From Utricularia gibba (Eukaryota > Streptophyta > Magnoliopsida > Lamiales > Lentibulariaceae): DNA of 64,000 bases. The DNA lies in the NCBI GenBank assembly GCA_002189035.1, contig CM007991.1, positions 868,001-932,000 on the forward strand. Reading direction: 5' to 3'. Position 1 is the first letter of the stretch; every line of letters begins with the position of its first letter. Both the position numbers and the translations under genes were made by a program. The notes beneath the pieces were generated by a model. That model saw nothing but the letters and a program-made list of their open reading frames with translations, did no database searches and was not told where the DNA came from. This document shows, piece after piece, positions 46,565-58,627 of the stretch.

Positions 46565-49500
46565 CTTTCTTCTTGACTGGCGTGCGAATTGACATGGTTT
46601 CTTGATTTATAAGCAGACTCGACAGAGAGATGACGTGACGGCATGCCATATCTTGATATTCAACAAGTTTAGCCTTCACCCGCAAACTCATCTCGAGAGC
46701 AACCTCCCCCCGCAACACTAGTTACATCTTACCAAACTTTTTTGTCTATGAACTCACTCCCTGTGTTTTTCAACCCTTGTTGATATTTGGATATTACTCC
46801 TTTTGAATTCGATTCAATAATTTAAATTCGATTCAATGAAATATATCATGGTTTTAAATGATAGGAAGGGCTAAAGCTGTAAAAAAAAAAAAAACACGGA
46901 TAAGGACAGGCACGGTTTCATTGACAAGGACGAGGAAAAAAAGGAAATCAAAAGTCAATCCCATGGGTGCCTTGAAAAGATCTAAACGAAAACCCGAATT
47001 TACCCTTTTCTAGATATTTTTATTTTTTAATATTTTATAAATCTATTTGCTTCTAAATTTTATCGGGAGTGATGTGGATGGGCACACCACCCTTCAAGAC
47101 CCACAGATTTCTCATCATTGGGGTTCATAGATTCGAGAAATCAGGGATTTATGAAACTTAGATGTATGCGTGTTTAAAATAAAAATTATTTATCAAAAAA
47201 CATAAATTTTAAAAAATAATTAAGTTGATATAAAAAATTTAAATTTAATTATTAATAAATAGAGTAATAAATCTATATTTAAATATTATATTAACAAAAT
47301 ATTTAAAAGAGAAATCTAATGTCGAAAATATAAAAATGTTATTAATGAATAACATAACTTTAGTCTCAATGCATTCATACAATAACTAGTGAAATAAAAT
47401 AAAATTTTAATTATAAAATTGAATGATAATATTATATATATTTATATTTTTTAAAATTTAAAATTTTATTTTTAACAAATATTTATGGATACATGTGCAT
47501 GAATCGTTCTGTGTATCCATGAATTCGTATATCGAGTAGATGAATCTGTATAAAATTGAAAAATATTTTCATCATACTTGAGAATCAAAAAATATCTAAT
47601 GTTTCTTTTAATAAAAATAAAAACATCGAGTATTGGGCCATCGTCCTTTTGGCCCACTTAAAGTTGCTAGCCGCAGCTAGTCCCAAAATGAACTCATATG
47701 TGGGCCCTTATCGGGCCATATATTTCTTATAGCAACAACCCAATAGCGTATTCAGGCCTTACAGTTTAAATCGGTATCGATTGGTTGCTTGTGGAAGGAT
47801 ATGAAGGGGGTGAGGGTATTTTGGGAATCTCACAATGTAGCCCCCATCACATGAAAAAGGTCGTGGCGTATCTCAGTGAAATCCTATTGTATGTATTCAT
47901 AACGACGGGCATGGCACTGTGTCAAATACCCTTTTGGTATTTTTCGATTAATTTTATGAATTTCAAAGTACATGGATTAGTTTCAATATTGATTTTTTTT
48001 TTAAAATTAGAATATAAATTAAGTTATGACGAGCATATCAAGTTTAGCCGAGAATGGCCATAAGTTGATCAGTCTGTAACGAAGAATGTACATTTGCTTG
48101 GATATGATATACCTCAAAAGAGATGGAAAAAGAAAAAAAGCCACATGGACATTGTCCCCCTTCAGAATCTGCACTTTATTTTTAAAGAAGATTGACACAC
48201 ACACACCCCAGCTGCTGCTGCTGTTCATTGCATTATTGTGCCGGAGTGTTGGAGCCCTGCCTCCATCCAATTATTATTGTATTCAACAAGAAGAAAGAAA
48301 GATTACGTTTTTGGTACTCATGCTTACATTTCCCAATACGAGTATTTTAAGAATTATTAGACGTGTTTTTTCAGCATATGTATGATTTGTAAAACATCTG
48401 CGTAATTCATTACCTATGTTTATTAAAACTCTTATTTCATGTAAGTTTTAGTGTTTTTTTCATCTATTTTAAATATATTTTCAATATAATCATATGATAC
48501 GGGTTTATCTGAACACAAACAATTGAAGTTTGTTTATCATCTATGGTACCAAGATCAAGTTTTGTTTAGGTTTTTGGTTCTCGGAGTAACTAAAAACCTA
48601 TGGGAATAAGATGATGGAGTCAGCAAGGCTCGGGATCATCTTCTTTTTTTTTTTCAAGTGTTTCAGGTGGAGGGATTCGATTGTGATAAGCACGCCATGG
48701 TTCCTTCATAGTTCTTTATGGATAAACATCTTGGAGTTTATAGTATTTTAAATGGAAAGTACGGGCTGCGAGGGAGGAGACGTGCACCTCATAGGCATCA
48801 CATAAAAGCCATTATAATATTAAAAGCAACAAACCATCCCACATTGAGAAGATTCGAACTGTTTTAGTATGTGTGTCTTGTTCCCTTTTCACTGTAATGC
48901 CAATGTCAACCCCAAACCCTAGTTCTATTCCCATGCTTTACAGAGAGCATCGTCATCATCATCATCATCATCATAGTGGCGGTTATGGAGAGCTGTTATC
49001 CAGGGAGAAAGCGTAAGTGAAGAAGCATCTACACTGAAGGGATGAATCAAGTGTCTGATCACTTACAGACAAGCCATTGTTTGCCATTGCCCTCGGATTG
49101 TTTATCTTCAATATCAGTAGGTTGTGATAATGACATGAGCTGATATTGTGACCATGTTTGGAAAGAAAAGAGCAACATCGTAGCATGTAAGAATCAGAAG
49201 GTTTTCGCGTGTTCTGACATGTAAAAATTCTTACGTGAAGCCTCTTAGATCTTCATCATCAACTTTCATTCGCTGTATCCCCTCGGTTGACATACAAATA
49301 CAGTTGAGTTTATACAGATAAGCTCTGGTGCACATGAACCAGACGAGCCTCGAATTCCAGAAGTGTGTTTTTTGGGAAGGACGAACTCGACTGCAATCTG
49401 CCTCCCCACGGTTAATAAAATCACTACACTCTAGAGGTACATAGAGAGATGTGGCGAAGCTATTGCCATGCAATTATTATATTTTATATTAAGAAGGAGA

Positions 49501-50755
49501 CAAGCGGGAGAATGAAAACAAAGGGGACGAACGTGACAATCAAATTTGCTACAATTTCAAATTGGGGTCCAATTCTCAAAATCGTAAAGGCCAGAAATGC
49601 AGTTGGAGAAGCACAGTTTCCTGCACCCCCAACTTGTTCTTATTAGAAAAAAAAAAAAAGGATTAGATCGGTTGTTTGAATGTAATTGATATATTCAAAT
49701 GGTGTGGAGCCCTCATCTGGTAAACCACTTTACATCGATAGAAAAATGCATCTGAATTGAAGTTTTAATTAGAAAAAGCAAAGAGGAAGCATTTCTTCTC
49801 CTCCAACATCGATTCCAGGTACAAGTACTGTGAATAAACAAGAAGCTTTAATGGAAAGCAGGGAAGTAGCTAAAGAGTGCGATGTTCTCTAATTCTCACT
49901 GCTTCTCTGTCCGAGGGATCCACTTTTAGTCTGAATCCCAAATGTTTCTCAATGACATGTGGGCGTTGTCTCTTCCAACAAATGGAAAATACTAAGTAGT
50001 GTACAGGCCTCTCATTTCATATCCCTCGTGCATACCACAGAAGATAAAGACTGATAGATTGTTCCTCAAGTGTTCAAAAAAGCATGTCTCATCACATCAA
50101 AAGTCACTTCTGAATTGTTCAAAAAAGATTGAGCTACCCACCATGGGAACACCCTTTGAGACTTTCTCCTCGAAGTATATGAACGACAGTGCATCAAATT
50201 CACGCAAAAAAAACAACTAGGGGAGAGCTCAGTTCACTGCGTGTTTCGATGGCCATTATTAGAAAAAGCGAGCCTATTCCACACTCCAGAATCATAAGAA
50301 AGTGAATTGGTTTATAATCAGACAATGGACATGTGAAAGTTTGCATCATTCGAGTTGTAAACGCGGTTCATATACACGCCGGGAAAGGGGAAGAGAAAGC
50401 ACAGAAGAATGACACCAATTTAACAGCCTATCTCACATGTCCCACATCGATGTAACCAGAAGTTTGCTGAATATTTAAAAAAAATTACTACTACATTATT
50501 TGAAGATCTTGGCTAGGAATACAATAAGAAAACTGCCTGAAGGAGAGGGTCCACGACACAGCCACCACCACCACTCACATTCTACCACCTTAACTCAGCC
50601 AAAAAACCAGCCTCCTGGCAGAAGAATATTATACCTTGCAAGTTGTCCTTTTGAAACCCTACCTAAAACACTCGTCTTTATGATCTCACCCCGCCATTAA
50701 ATTAGATGTGCAGCACCCCCCATTAATCTTCCATCCAACTTGTTTCGAAGAAAGA
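46565..50755. other. Long intergenic spacer
   Basis: AT-rich at 46990-47620. (ATC)n microsatellite at about 48952-48975. 48180-48380 and 48890-49480 are more balanced but only give unlinked short ORFs. The right end is the promoter of the first C2H2 gene. Confidence 0.5.
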
Positions 50756-51140
50756 ATGCCCCGGCCATGGGAAAACGACGTTTTTCAAGGAGGCGACGGA
50801 GCGATCGCGCTTGGGGATACACCTGGCCGCCCAGTTCTTACTCTTGCAACTTCTGCAAAAGAGAGTTTTTGTCTCCCAAGGCCTTGGGGGGCATATGAAT
50901 GTGCACCGAAGAGACAGGGCTAAATTGAAACTCACCCCAGAGTCGTGCAGCCCTTGGCTCATGTTTTCTCCCCCGAGTGTGAATCCCAAGCATTTGAAGA
51001 ACGAAGAAACTTCTTCCGGGGCGAGGTGCGGCGTTGAGACGGAGGAGTACGAGGAAATAGGAGGATGCAAGAAGAGGAAATCACATGACCAGATGGTGGA
51101 TCTTGAGCTGAGGTTGGGGCGCTCTACACACCTTGGGTGA
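50756..51140 (+). CDS. SUPERMAN-like single C2H2 zinc-finger protein with EAR motif, two frameshifts (128 aa corrected)
   Basis: Probable transcriptional repressor. It starts [15 protein letters not shown]. Two G runs are each one base short: 50813-50816 (G4) and 50886-50891 (G6). With both restored, it reads [18 protein letters not shown] and then [20 protein letters not shown], a complete Cys2-His2 finger with 12 residues between the pairs. The DNA-contact motif QALGGH is KALGGH here. The C-terminus ends DLELRLG, an EAR repression motif, followed by RSTHLG and stop. A basic KKRKSHDQ precedes it. Intronless, as usual in this group. A related gene lies about 6.5 kb downstream on the same strand. 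Confidence 0.85.
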
Positions 51141-54100
51141 TATTGCAGGGGCGACAAGATGCAGGTGTCTTTGTCTGGAGTGTGGAATAAAAAAAAAAAA
51201 CTAATTGATTAATCCTCACTTTTTGCATCTCGATCGAATTATTCCCCTCTCCAAACTGGGGTTGAATTTACCATCTGTTACTTCTGAGGGGTCTCTGTCT
51301 TCTGAAAATGCTCCAATTTGTGTCAGCAGTGGGGAGGAAGTTTTCAATAAAAAAAAGAAGATAGAAAGCATGTGTGGCAAGCTTGGATTGAAGCACCACA
51401 CCTCCCAAGGGAATCGTTGGTCTCTTTTTTTTGTTTGTTTGGATCCATCCCAGACAACAACACCATCCCTAATTAGGGTTTTCGTGTACTCAAAATACGT
51501 AGTTAGAGTCTCGGGGAACATGAAAAAAATCCTGCCCTTTACCGTACATTATGATAATTTAATAGGGTATATTACATATCTCACCCTACTCATTAGTTAG
51601 TGTGTAAGAAAATTGGCCAACTTCAGTTAAAAATTTTTATCTTAAGTATGTGAGATAGAATAAAAGAATGGTAACATTTGTAAATAATCCAAAATTAATA
51701 TAAAATTTATAAATTATACTGTATTTATTTTACGAGTTTAAATAAACCCATTTTTTTGTTTAACCCCAAACTTTTACACTTAACTAAATATCATGTAAAT
51801 ATGTAATCATTTTATCTCATTTTTATTTAAATCCAAATAAATTAAACTTTTTATATCCAAATTCGGTAAACATAACAATCAATTAAAAAAAACTGGCGTA
51901 CGGAACAACACTGTACCAAAATGCTAGGAATTGGATGGTTAGTGTGATACGGGTCATTGGGTCGGGCCTAATTGTTTAACGTTTTGTAGAGGTGGGGGAA
52001 TGAATCAAGCCTGTGAGTGATTCTTTTTATATTAATTTCATAAATTTATATGATTTTTTTAAAAATATATGCTAACAATTTATTTCTTTATTTAATACAA
52101 TAATAATGATTTTTTAAAAAATAATAATATTTATTTTTAAATGTCATCTTAATGCTTTTTTTTTCTTTTACTTTGAATTCAACACTCTAGTCCCATTGTT
52201 GTATATGTAACTAATTCCTCAAAACATACATTTCAAGTTAATTTTTAATAATCAAATCTTAATTTTGAAATCTAATAACAAAGATGTAAGGTTTATATTT
52301 GCCTCTATTGTTTGAAAAAAAGTTTTTATTGAGACGTAATTTTAAGTTATATTTGGTATAGCTTGTAGAAAAATATTTTTCAAGAAACGTTTTTAAAAAT
52401 AGTAGAAGTTATCATTCTATATCTTATTAAAAAATAAGAATTATTAAAACTGGTGTCTATTTGCATTGAGAAACCCTTCTAACACCAAACAATTTTTTTT
52501 TAACTCAGCCTTCATGAGAGCCATAATTAAAGAATTTAAAATTTAAAACAACTAATTTCGCATTGGAAATTACATTATTTGGAAAATTATACACTGCGCA
52601 GGTCACTCTTTCTTAGGGTTCGAATTATTTTTTTTTCTCATATCTAGGAAAAAAAAAGTTTGGTGGTCTATGAAATGAGGCATCCAAAATGGATAACACA
52701 AGAGAGTGAGAGCATGAGTTAGACGAGATTGAGCATTTTCCGATGAAAAAAAAAAAAAACTTACCTCGGGCTCCCTTGCTTCATCCTCCGACGAAGGAAA
52801 ACAAGGAACATTTCACTTGGGTTGTTCACGCAGACTCCTAGATGGAAGAAAATGAATGAATCAGGGGATTCTATAGTAAAAATAAAATTACAGCAAACCC
52901 TAGAATTCTTCCTCACCAAATAATGAAGGATCGCTCCTTCATAGCCGTTTTTCTGGTCCTCCAAGGAAGAGTGAAGCGAGCTTTTTACTGTATCACTGAT
53001 GCTAATTGCTAAGCATGGTTTTATTTATTCATTTATGACAATATCTTTCCTCGTGTGCAGTAAGATTCGTGCAGCTGCTTGTCGTAAATGAAAAGAATAA
53101 GATGGGGGTCCAAGCCGGCCCACCCAAAGTGTACAAATTATGTTCATTGTCCTCAGCTTGAAATGTTTGATTTGTTCGTCAAGAGCTCCTGCACAGTTCA
53201 GGGGCGTCTGAGTGAATTTTATAGAAATTTTGGTACTGGAGGAATGACAGTCCATCAAATAGGGCACAAAAAGAAGGGTTCAAAAGCACAATACCCAAGT
53301 TTGCAGCGATTCTCATATCTATCCAACAGAACAGAAGCCAAATGCGACCCTTCCCAAGAAATAAGTGGGTTCTACTTCTGTTGGTTTTTAGTGAAACGTG
53401 GCGAAGTCATGGCACAGAAATTTTTGTGGAGATTTATGCAACAAGGCCCCATGTGTCGTGCTGTGGCTCAGTGGACTGGTCCGAAGTGTACATAAGTTTG
53501 TGTCCGTATTCATCTCCATGTCCCTTTACAGCGTGTACATGAATCTCCACATGCCCCACATCGAAATACTCTTCAACCATTAGTGTCTAGCAGGCAAAAA
53601 CCAGTCCATTTGGGAAGCTTGTGTTGATGAATCAGCCACTTGAGCTCATCGGGACTCCTAAGATACATTTTATGAAGGTATGCTTTCAAGAAATTAGGAG
53701 AAAACCCTCAACTCGATGTGTTGTTACTCACAACTTCATGTTGTTCACACTGAGGTTTTGGGAGCAAAGTCAGGCCAAGCTAAGGACGTCTGTTGAGTTT
53801 AGGCGTCTAAAAATCAACTCATCACAATGCAGCAGGGACAACGACAATAGACCTAAATCTTGGAGGTCATCGGAATGCGTGCAACCTCCCTCTGCACTCT
53901 CCTAATGTTTGATGGAACTTTTTATAGGTGATAAAAGGAACCCGTCAGTACAAGATTGAAAATCATCGCATAAAGCAATGAAACCCCAAAATCCAAAATT
54001 GCTGCCATGGGAAGAAACCATTTCTTAAAGGCTGTTCGATTTCTGGCGTACTGACTGTTGATTTCAGAGGTACTGTAGTCACTCCTCGCTTTTTCACCGC

Positions 54101-57100
54101 GATCCCACTGATCACAGTAAATCATAGGAAACCCATTGGCGTCAAAAAGCATTAACTAGAATTCAAAATTCTTCCTTTTCTTGTAGTATTAAGAGTGCTG
54201 GCTTCAACCCAGAAGGCAGAAACGTACATGTGCACGCATCCTTGGTTGGGTCACAGAGGGGTCTCGTAGACTTGGAATTTCTTGGTGGATTCGGTTGTTT
54301 CTTGGGGGAGACATTAGGAAATCGATCGAACCAGTGGACCCGATTATCCCAAAAATCCAATAAGTGGATCTAATTTCTTTGATGTTCAGTAATAGGACAG
54401 AATGTTTTTCTTAAAGTAGAAAAAAACTCAGTCTAATCTAGCCAAGTATACTTATGGAATAGAAACAAATACCACATATAATGTAATAGTGGGTTTCCAA
54501 AAAATGCTTAGTAATTAATGCATTTTTCAAGCTCACTTTTTTGCTGGAAATCGCCTTTGTATCCCGCCAAAAGTTACATACCGGCGAGGCCTCGCCAGTC
54601 GCCACTCAATGATGCTAGTGACGATCAAGGGATCACCCATGTTGGAAAATGAGAGGGTGGAACTCAGTTCATAAAAGATGGGAGTCACTGGTCATGTTTT
54701 AAACTCGGGTTTTATGGGCAATGTTGCAGATGTTGAATTTCGTCAATAACTTTGTTTTATTGTCAGGCAATTCTGAAACTTCTACCACGAATCATTGAAA
54801 CAAAAACACCAAATATTCATGTGGAGAAAAGAGTGGCTGATGGCGGTTTCTACTTGTTTCTGTGCCTTAATTTTTGACAGATTGCCGATCATTTGGTGTG
54901 GTGGGTGCCAATGTTACTCACTGTTTTTGAACACTTGCAAGGATCTGTGTGCTAACTCTGTGCCGGTATCATGAACCGATGTTTTTCCGGTTTGGCCCAT
55001 TCCGTACAGTTTCAGGCTACAGAACTTTACTCAGTGGACCTCAAAACAATTACTTTTCATAATGACACCAAAGGTTTAAGACATGGATAGGGGTTTCTTA
55101 CAATGGCCTTTATAATAATATTAAACATGTGAAATTGCCTTAGTTAATCTTCTGGTATGAGTTATGGATGGAATTCAAACTGTGACCTGCTTATGATTTC
55201 TTGCAGTTCCCGTACCAATTTTTTATAAGGCAGGTGGAAGCAATGCAGTAAAATCCATTGCATTATTAGTTCACTTTGTTACATTCTAGCCTTGCTTCTC
55301 TTTCCCTGCATCGCCCCTCTTGTTGCTTGTCAGCCTTGTGTTTAGCAACTGGAGATTAGAAACATAATCATGAATAAAAGGCGATGTGGTTTCACAAGTG
55401 GATCAATCATAGAGATAAGAAATGTAAGCTCAGAATGTGACCACATATTTACCAAGAGAATGAACAACTGGAAGCATATTCAACCACCCAAAACCCGAGC
55501 TTCCCCCCTGGCCAGAATCACAAACTTCCCTTTTGCATATTTGTATTGCAGCTTGAGGGGTTGGTTCTCTTCAAATGCCATCCTGTACAGTCATTATTAG
55601 AAAAATATTCTTATGGCAATCGGATTTAAACATAAACATGGTTGCGTTACGATAAGGAAGGGTACACAAGTCACAAGCAATTGAACGGTGCAGGTTTTTT
55701 ACATCATGAACTACCTTTGTCCACGCAAAGCCCCAGCAGACTTGAATGTCTCCTCGAAAAAAACTTCATTCTTCCAACATTGGAGCATTTTTCTAAAAGA
55801 TTAATGGGGAGTTTACTTCTAGTTCAGTGACTGTGTGGCGTGTGGCGGGCGGATGGTGATTCCTTTTTCAATTGGGGTTCTAAAAGGAGGATGTCAGATA
55901 AAAAAGATTGTTTCGGCTGAGCAATGACTATGGAATGTGGTGGTGCGCTAGATCATTTTGGGTTGATCTGAGTGGGGAATTACCGTCAACCGTCGGCCTC
56001 CGTGGTAGAATCAGTCAGGGGGGGTATCAGAGGCGGTGGTTTACTCCTCCCTTTTCATGGTCCTTCCGTACAACGACCAACTCAAATGCAATGCAACAAC
56101 CCCAAAAGCTCTATCACTGACTCCGGCAGGTAGGGGAGGTTGCCCCCACCCTTCTCCATTTCTGCCTCTTCGTTTTTTGCAATTTTATATTAGCTAATGC
56201 ACTCGAAAAAGCAGCTACCGGGCCAGGTTTTGCTTCAACATTCTATGGGAGCAGAAATCCACTCTGATTAGACAATCAAATTTGCTGGCTAAATGAATTC
56301 TGTAGTCGGTTCTATATTAGCTTTTTACTTGATACATTCTCAAGGGAATCTCAAACACAAATGGGTCTTGATCATGCCAAGCGAAAAACGAGTGATCATG
56401 TGAGAGTGGTGTACATTTCGCCCCCCATGAAGGTCTAAACCAACAACTCATGGCCAGATACTCCAATGTTTCGTATAACATAAATCCCTCTCGTTTAGAG
56501 TGCAAGTATGAGGTTGCAGCATTTTCAAAACAAAAGAACAAGTTTTTCCCATTCCATGTTTACTGGTATGGATAAAAATACTTATTTTTCTGTGTTCTCA
56601 GGAACATTTGTTAAGGATTTTTGTTTTTGGAAAATCTAAACCTTGTTGCTTTAGGTGTCCTAAACCTGCTCAAATACTAGATATACTTTGTGCCTTAATA
56701 GGCCTTTTGGACAAAACCGTATGCATGAATTAGGGTTACAGCACAAGTGACCCATAATTATAAAAAAGTTCCATTCAGATGCTTCAGTGAGACTCGCCAA
56801 GAACTTGATGAGTTATTTGAGTATATGCTATGGAGGCACATGATATCCCCACTTGCTGTTTCGCTTTACACCTACTACACTGAATAATTCTTCTTCTGAA
56901 ACATTGGAGCCGAACACTATGCCCTTAAAAAGGAAAAAGACAACAAATTACGGCCACTTCAAGGTGAAATACCTGTGCCAACAATGTTCAAGCCCGTTAG
57001 CCTTTGGTGGATTTATATTTGGTGCATAGTCTACGGATTTTTGTAGGGATTGCAGACTAAAACAAAAGAAAGGAAAGAAAAGAAACTCGAGGCCAAGCTA

Positions 57101-57246
57101 GTGAATTATTATCTAATTGGGTGACCCTTGGCGCCATATCAGAAACAGCCCATGTCCTCCTCTCACACGATCATTGATTCAGGTGTATGTATACTCGCAT
57201 CCCCTCTTGGATCTCCACCAGCCACAATCACACTCATCTTGTTTCG
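51141..57246. other. 6.1-kb spacer between the two C2H2 genes
   Basis: AT-rich at 51600-52660. 52740-56320 is of mixed composition with scattered 60-135-codon ORFs on both strands that do not chain into a gene or resemble a known family. No transposase, reverse transcriptase or terminal repeats recognised. If the two zinc-finger genes are tandem duplicates, this region holds the diverged flanks. Confidence 0.5.
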
Positions 57247-57602
57247 ATGCGGCAAACCTCCAAGACGGCGGCTCGTGCTGAGGATGCATTGCCACGGTGC
57301 TTGTACTTGTGCAGATTCTGCAACAGAGTGCTCATATCTGCCCAAGCTTTGGGTGGCCACATGAATGCACACAGGCTAGAGAGAGCCCTCCTGAAGCAAT
57401 CTCCGAACTCTTCTGAGGGTCATGATGATGCTTGCCACAACCCATTCTTTCTGCTCCCTCCCCCCTTCGTACGAACGCTGGTGGGATGAGATGCAACGGT
57501 AAGACAAAAGCAGACGTGGAAATGGGGAGCTGCAAGAAGAAAAAGCTCTGTGTTCAGGAAGTGGATCTTGAGCTGAGGCTGGGACATAATCCGACTATTT
57601 GA
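57247..57602 (+). CDS. Second SUPERMAN-like C2H2 zinc-finger protein with EAR motif, one frameshift (118 aa corrected)
   Basis: Paralogue-like neighbour of the gene at 50.8 kb. Start MRQTSKTAARAEDALPR; the finger reads LYLCRFCNRVLISAQALGGH and then MNAHRLERALLK, with the canonical QALGGH. The C run 57460-57465 (6 C) is one short; seven C give LLPPPLRTNAGGMRC and carry the frame to [22 protein letters not shown], with stop at 57600-57602. The EAR motif and its preceding codons match those of the first gene nearly base for base. The finger is less conserved around CNRVLIS, and the Trp-Pro-Pro segment before the finger is missing, so it may be evolving faster. Confidence 0.75.
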
Positions 57603-58627
57603 GCAAGAGATCCACGTTGCTGCCCGAAACTAATTCCCTTTTGCTCATGTACCTAATAATTTTCTTTCTGGAAAGTGATTGTTTATCAGTATGAATGTCC
57701 ACTTGCATTCTTCCCAAGGGATCCACTTCGCATATGCTTCTTCGTTCTTCCAAAGGCCAAAGAAAGCAGAGGGGCAACGTCTTTTACTGTGCCACAGATT
57801 ACAAATAATAATATTTCATTTAATGACATAAAATATAACATCAACCCAATCGTTAATAGTGTACAATTCATTGTTCACAAAATATATATATGTATTTCTT
57901 TTTTCTGAGTCAAAGTAAAAGAAGACGAAATCCCCAGAAGCAAGTGTGGGAGGATTCATTGTACTGCACCCAGTAGCAGCTTTTTCTTTTTTCGGAATAT
58001 TATTTGAAATTGGTATTTACTAACGGTAACTTTAGTTGTCCATAAGAACATGCTAGAGGTGGGGCCCGGGTGCCTGTCCTTTCTCGAGTTACGAGTCGAC
58101 TCGATTAAACTGAGTTTAATTTATAAATAAGTAATGTACTATCTAATTCATTTATATTTTTTTTGTTATTAAGCTATATTTTAAACTCAATTCATCTAAT
58201 CCATCGATTTTACTCCTACTGTATACTATGTACCCATCTCATATCTATTTTGTTACAATTATAGATAATGTATCTAACTTACTATAGATTAACTCTAATT
58301 AATATCTGAATTAACTCGTACTTGTTTCCACCTCTAGAAGAAATCCATTGTTTACTTCTCCACAAAAGTTAAAAAAAAATTAATGAGGATAAAAATGAAA
58401 GGTGATGATATGCTACAAGAAGTAATGGTGTTTATGGATTTTTCGAATTATATATTTTTACTTTAAATTGTGTATATGATTTCCTGTTCTTTGTGATGGC
58501 AGGATGAGGCTGGAAATGGAGAAGAGTTGTTGCTGGGAGGATGAATGCCAAGGAACAAATAGGAATCTGAAAAGCAATGTCAAAAACATAAACCCTAAAT
58601 GTGAGTTGAGTCAAGCTCTTCCTCTTG
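57603..58627. other. Spacer between convergent C2H2 and sucrose synthase genes
   Basis: Two 3' flanks; AT-rich at 57800-58340. No gene seen. Confidence 0.6.

Noticed and set aside
50723-51157. 144-codon minus-strand frame over the first C2H2 gene
   Set aside because: The plus strand carries a finger and EAR motif once two run lengths are corrected. The antisense frame has no such support.
52740-56320. Possible genes among scattered 60-135-codon frames
   Set aside because: Frames do not chain by splice phase, contain no known motif and lie on both strands at random.
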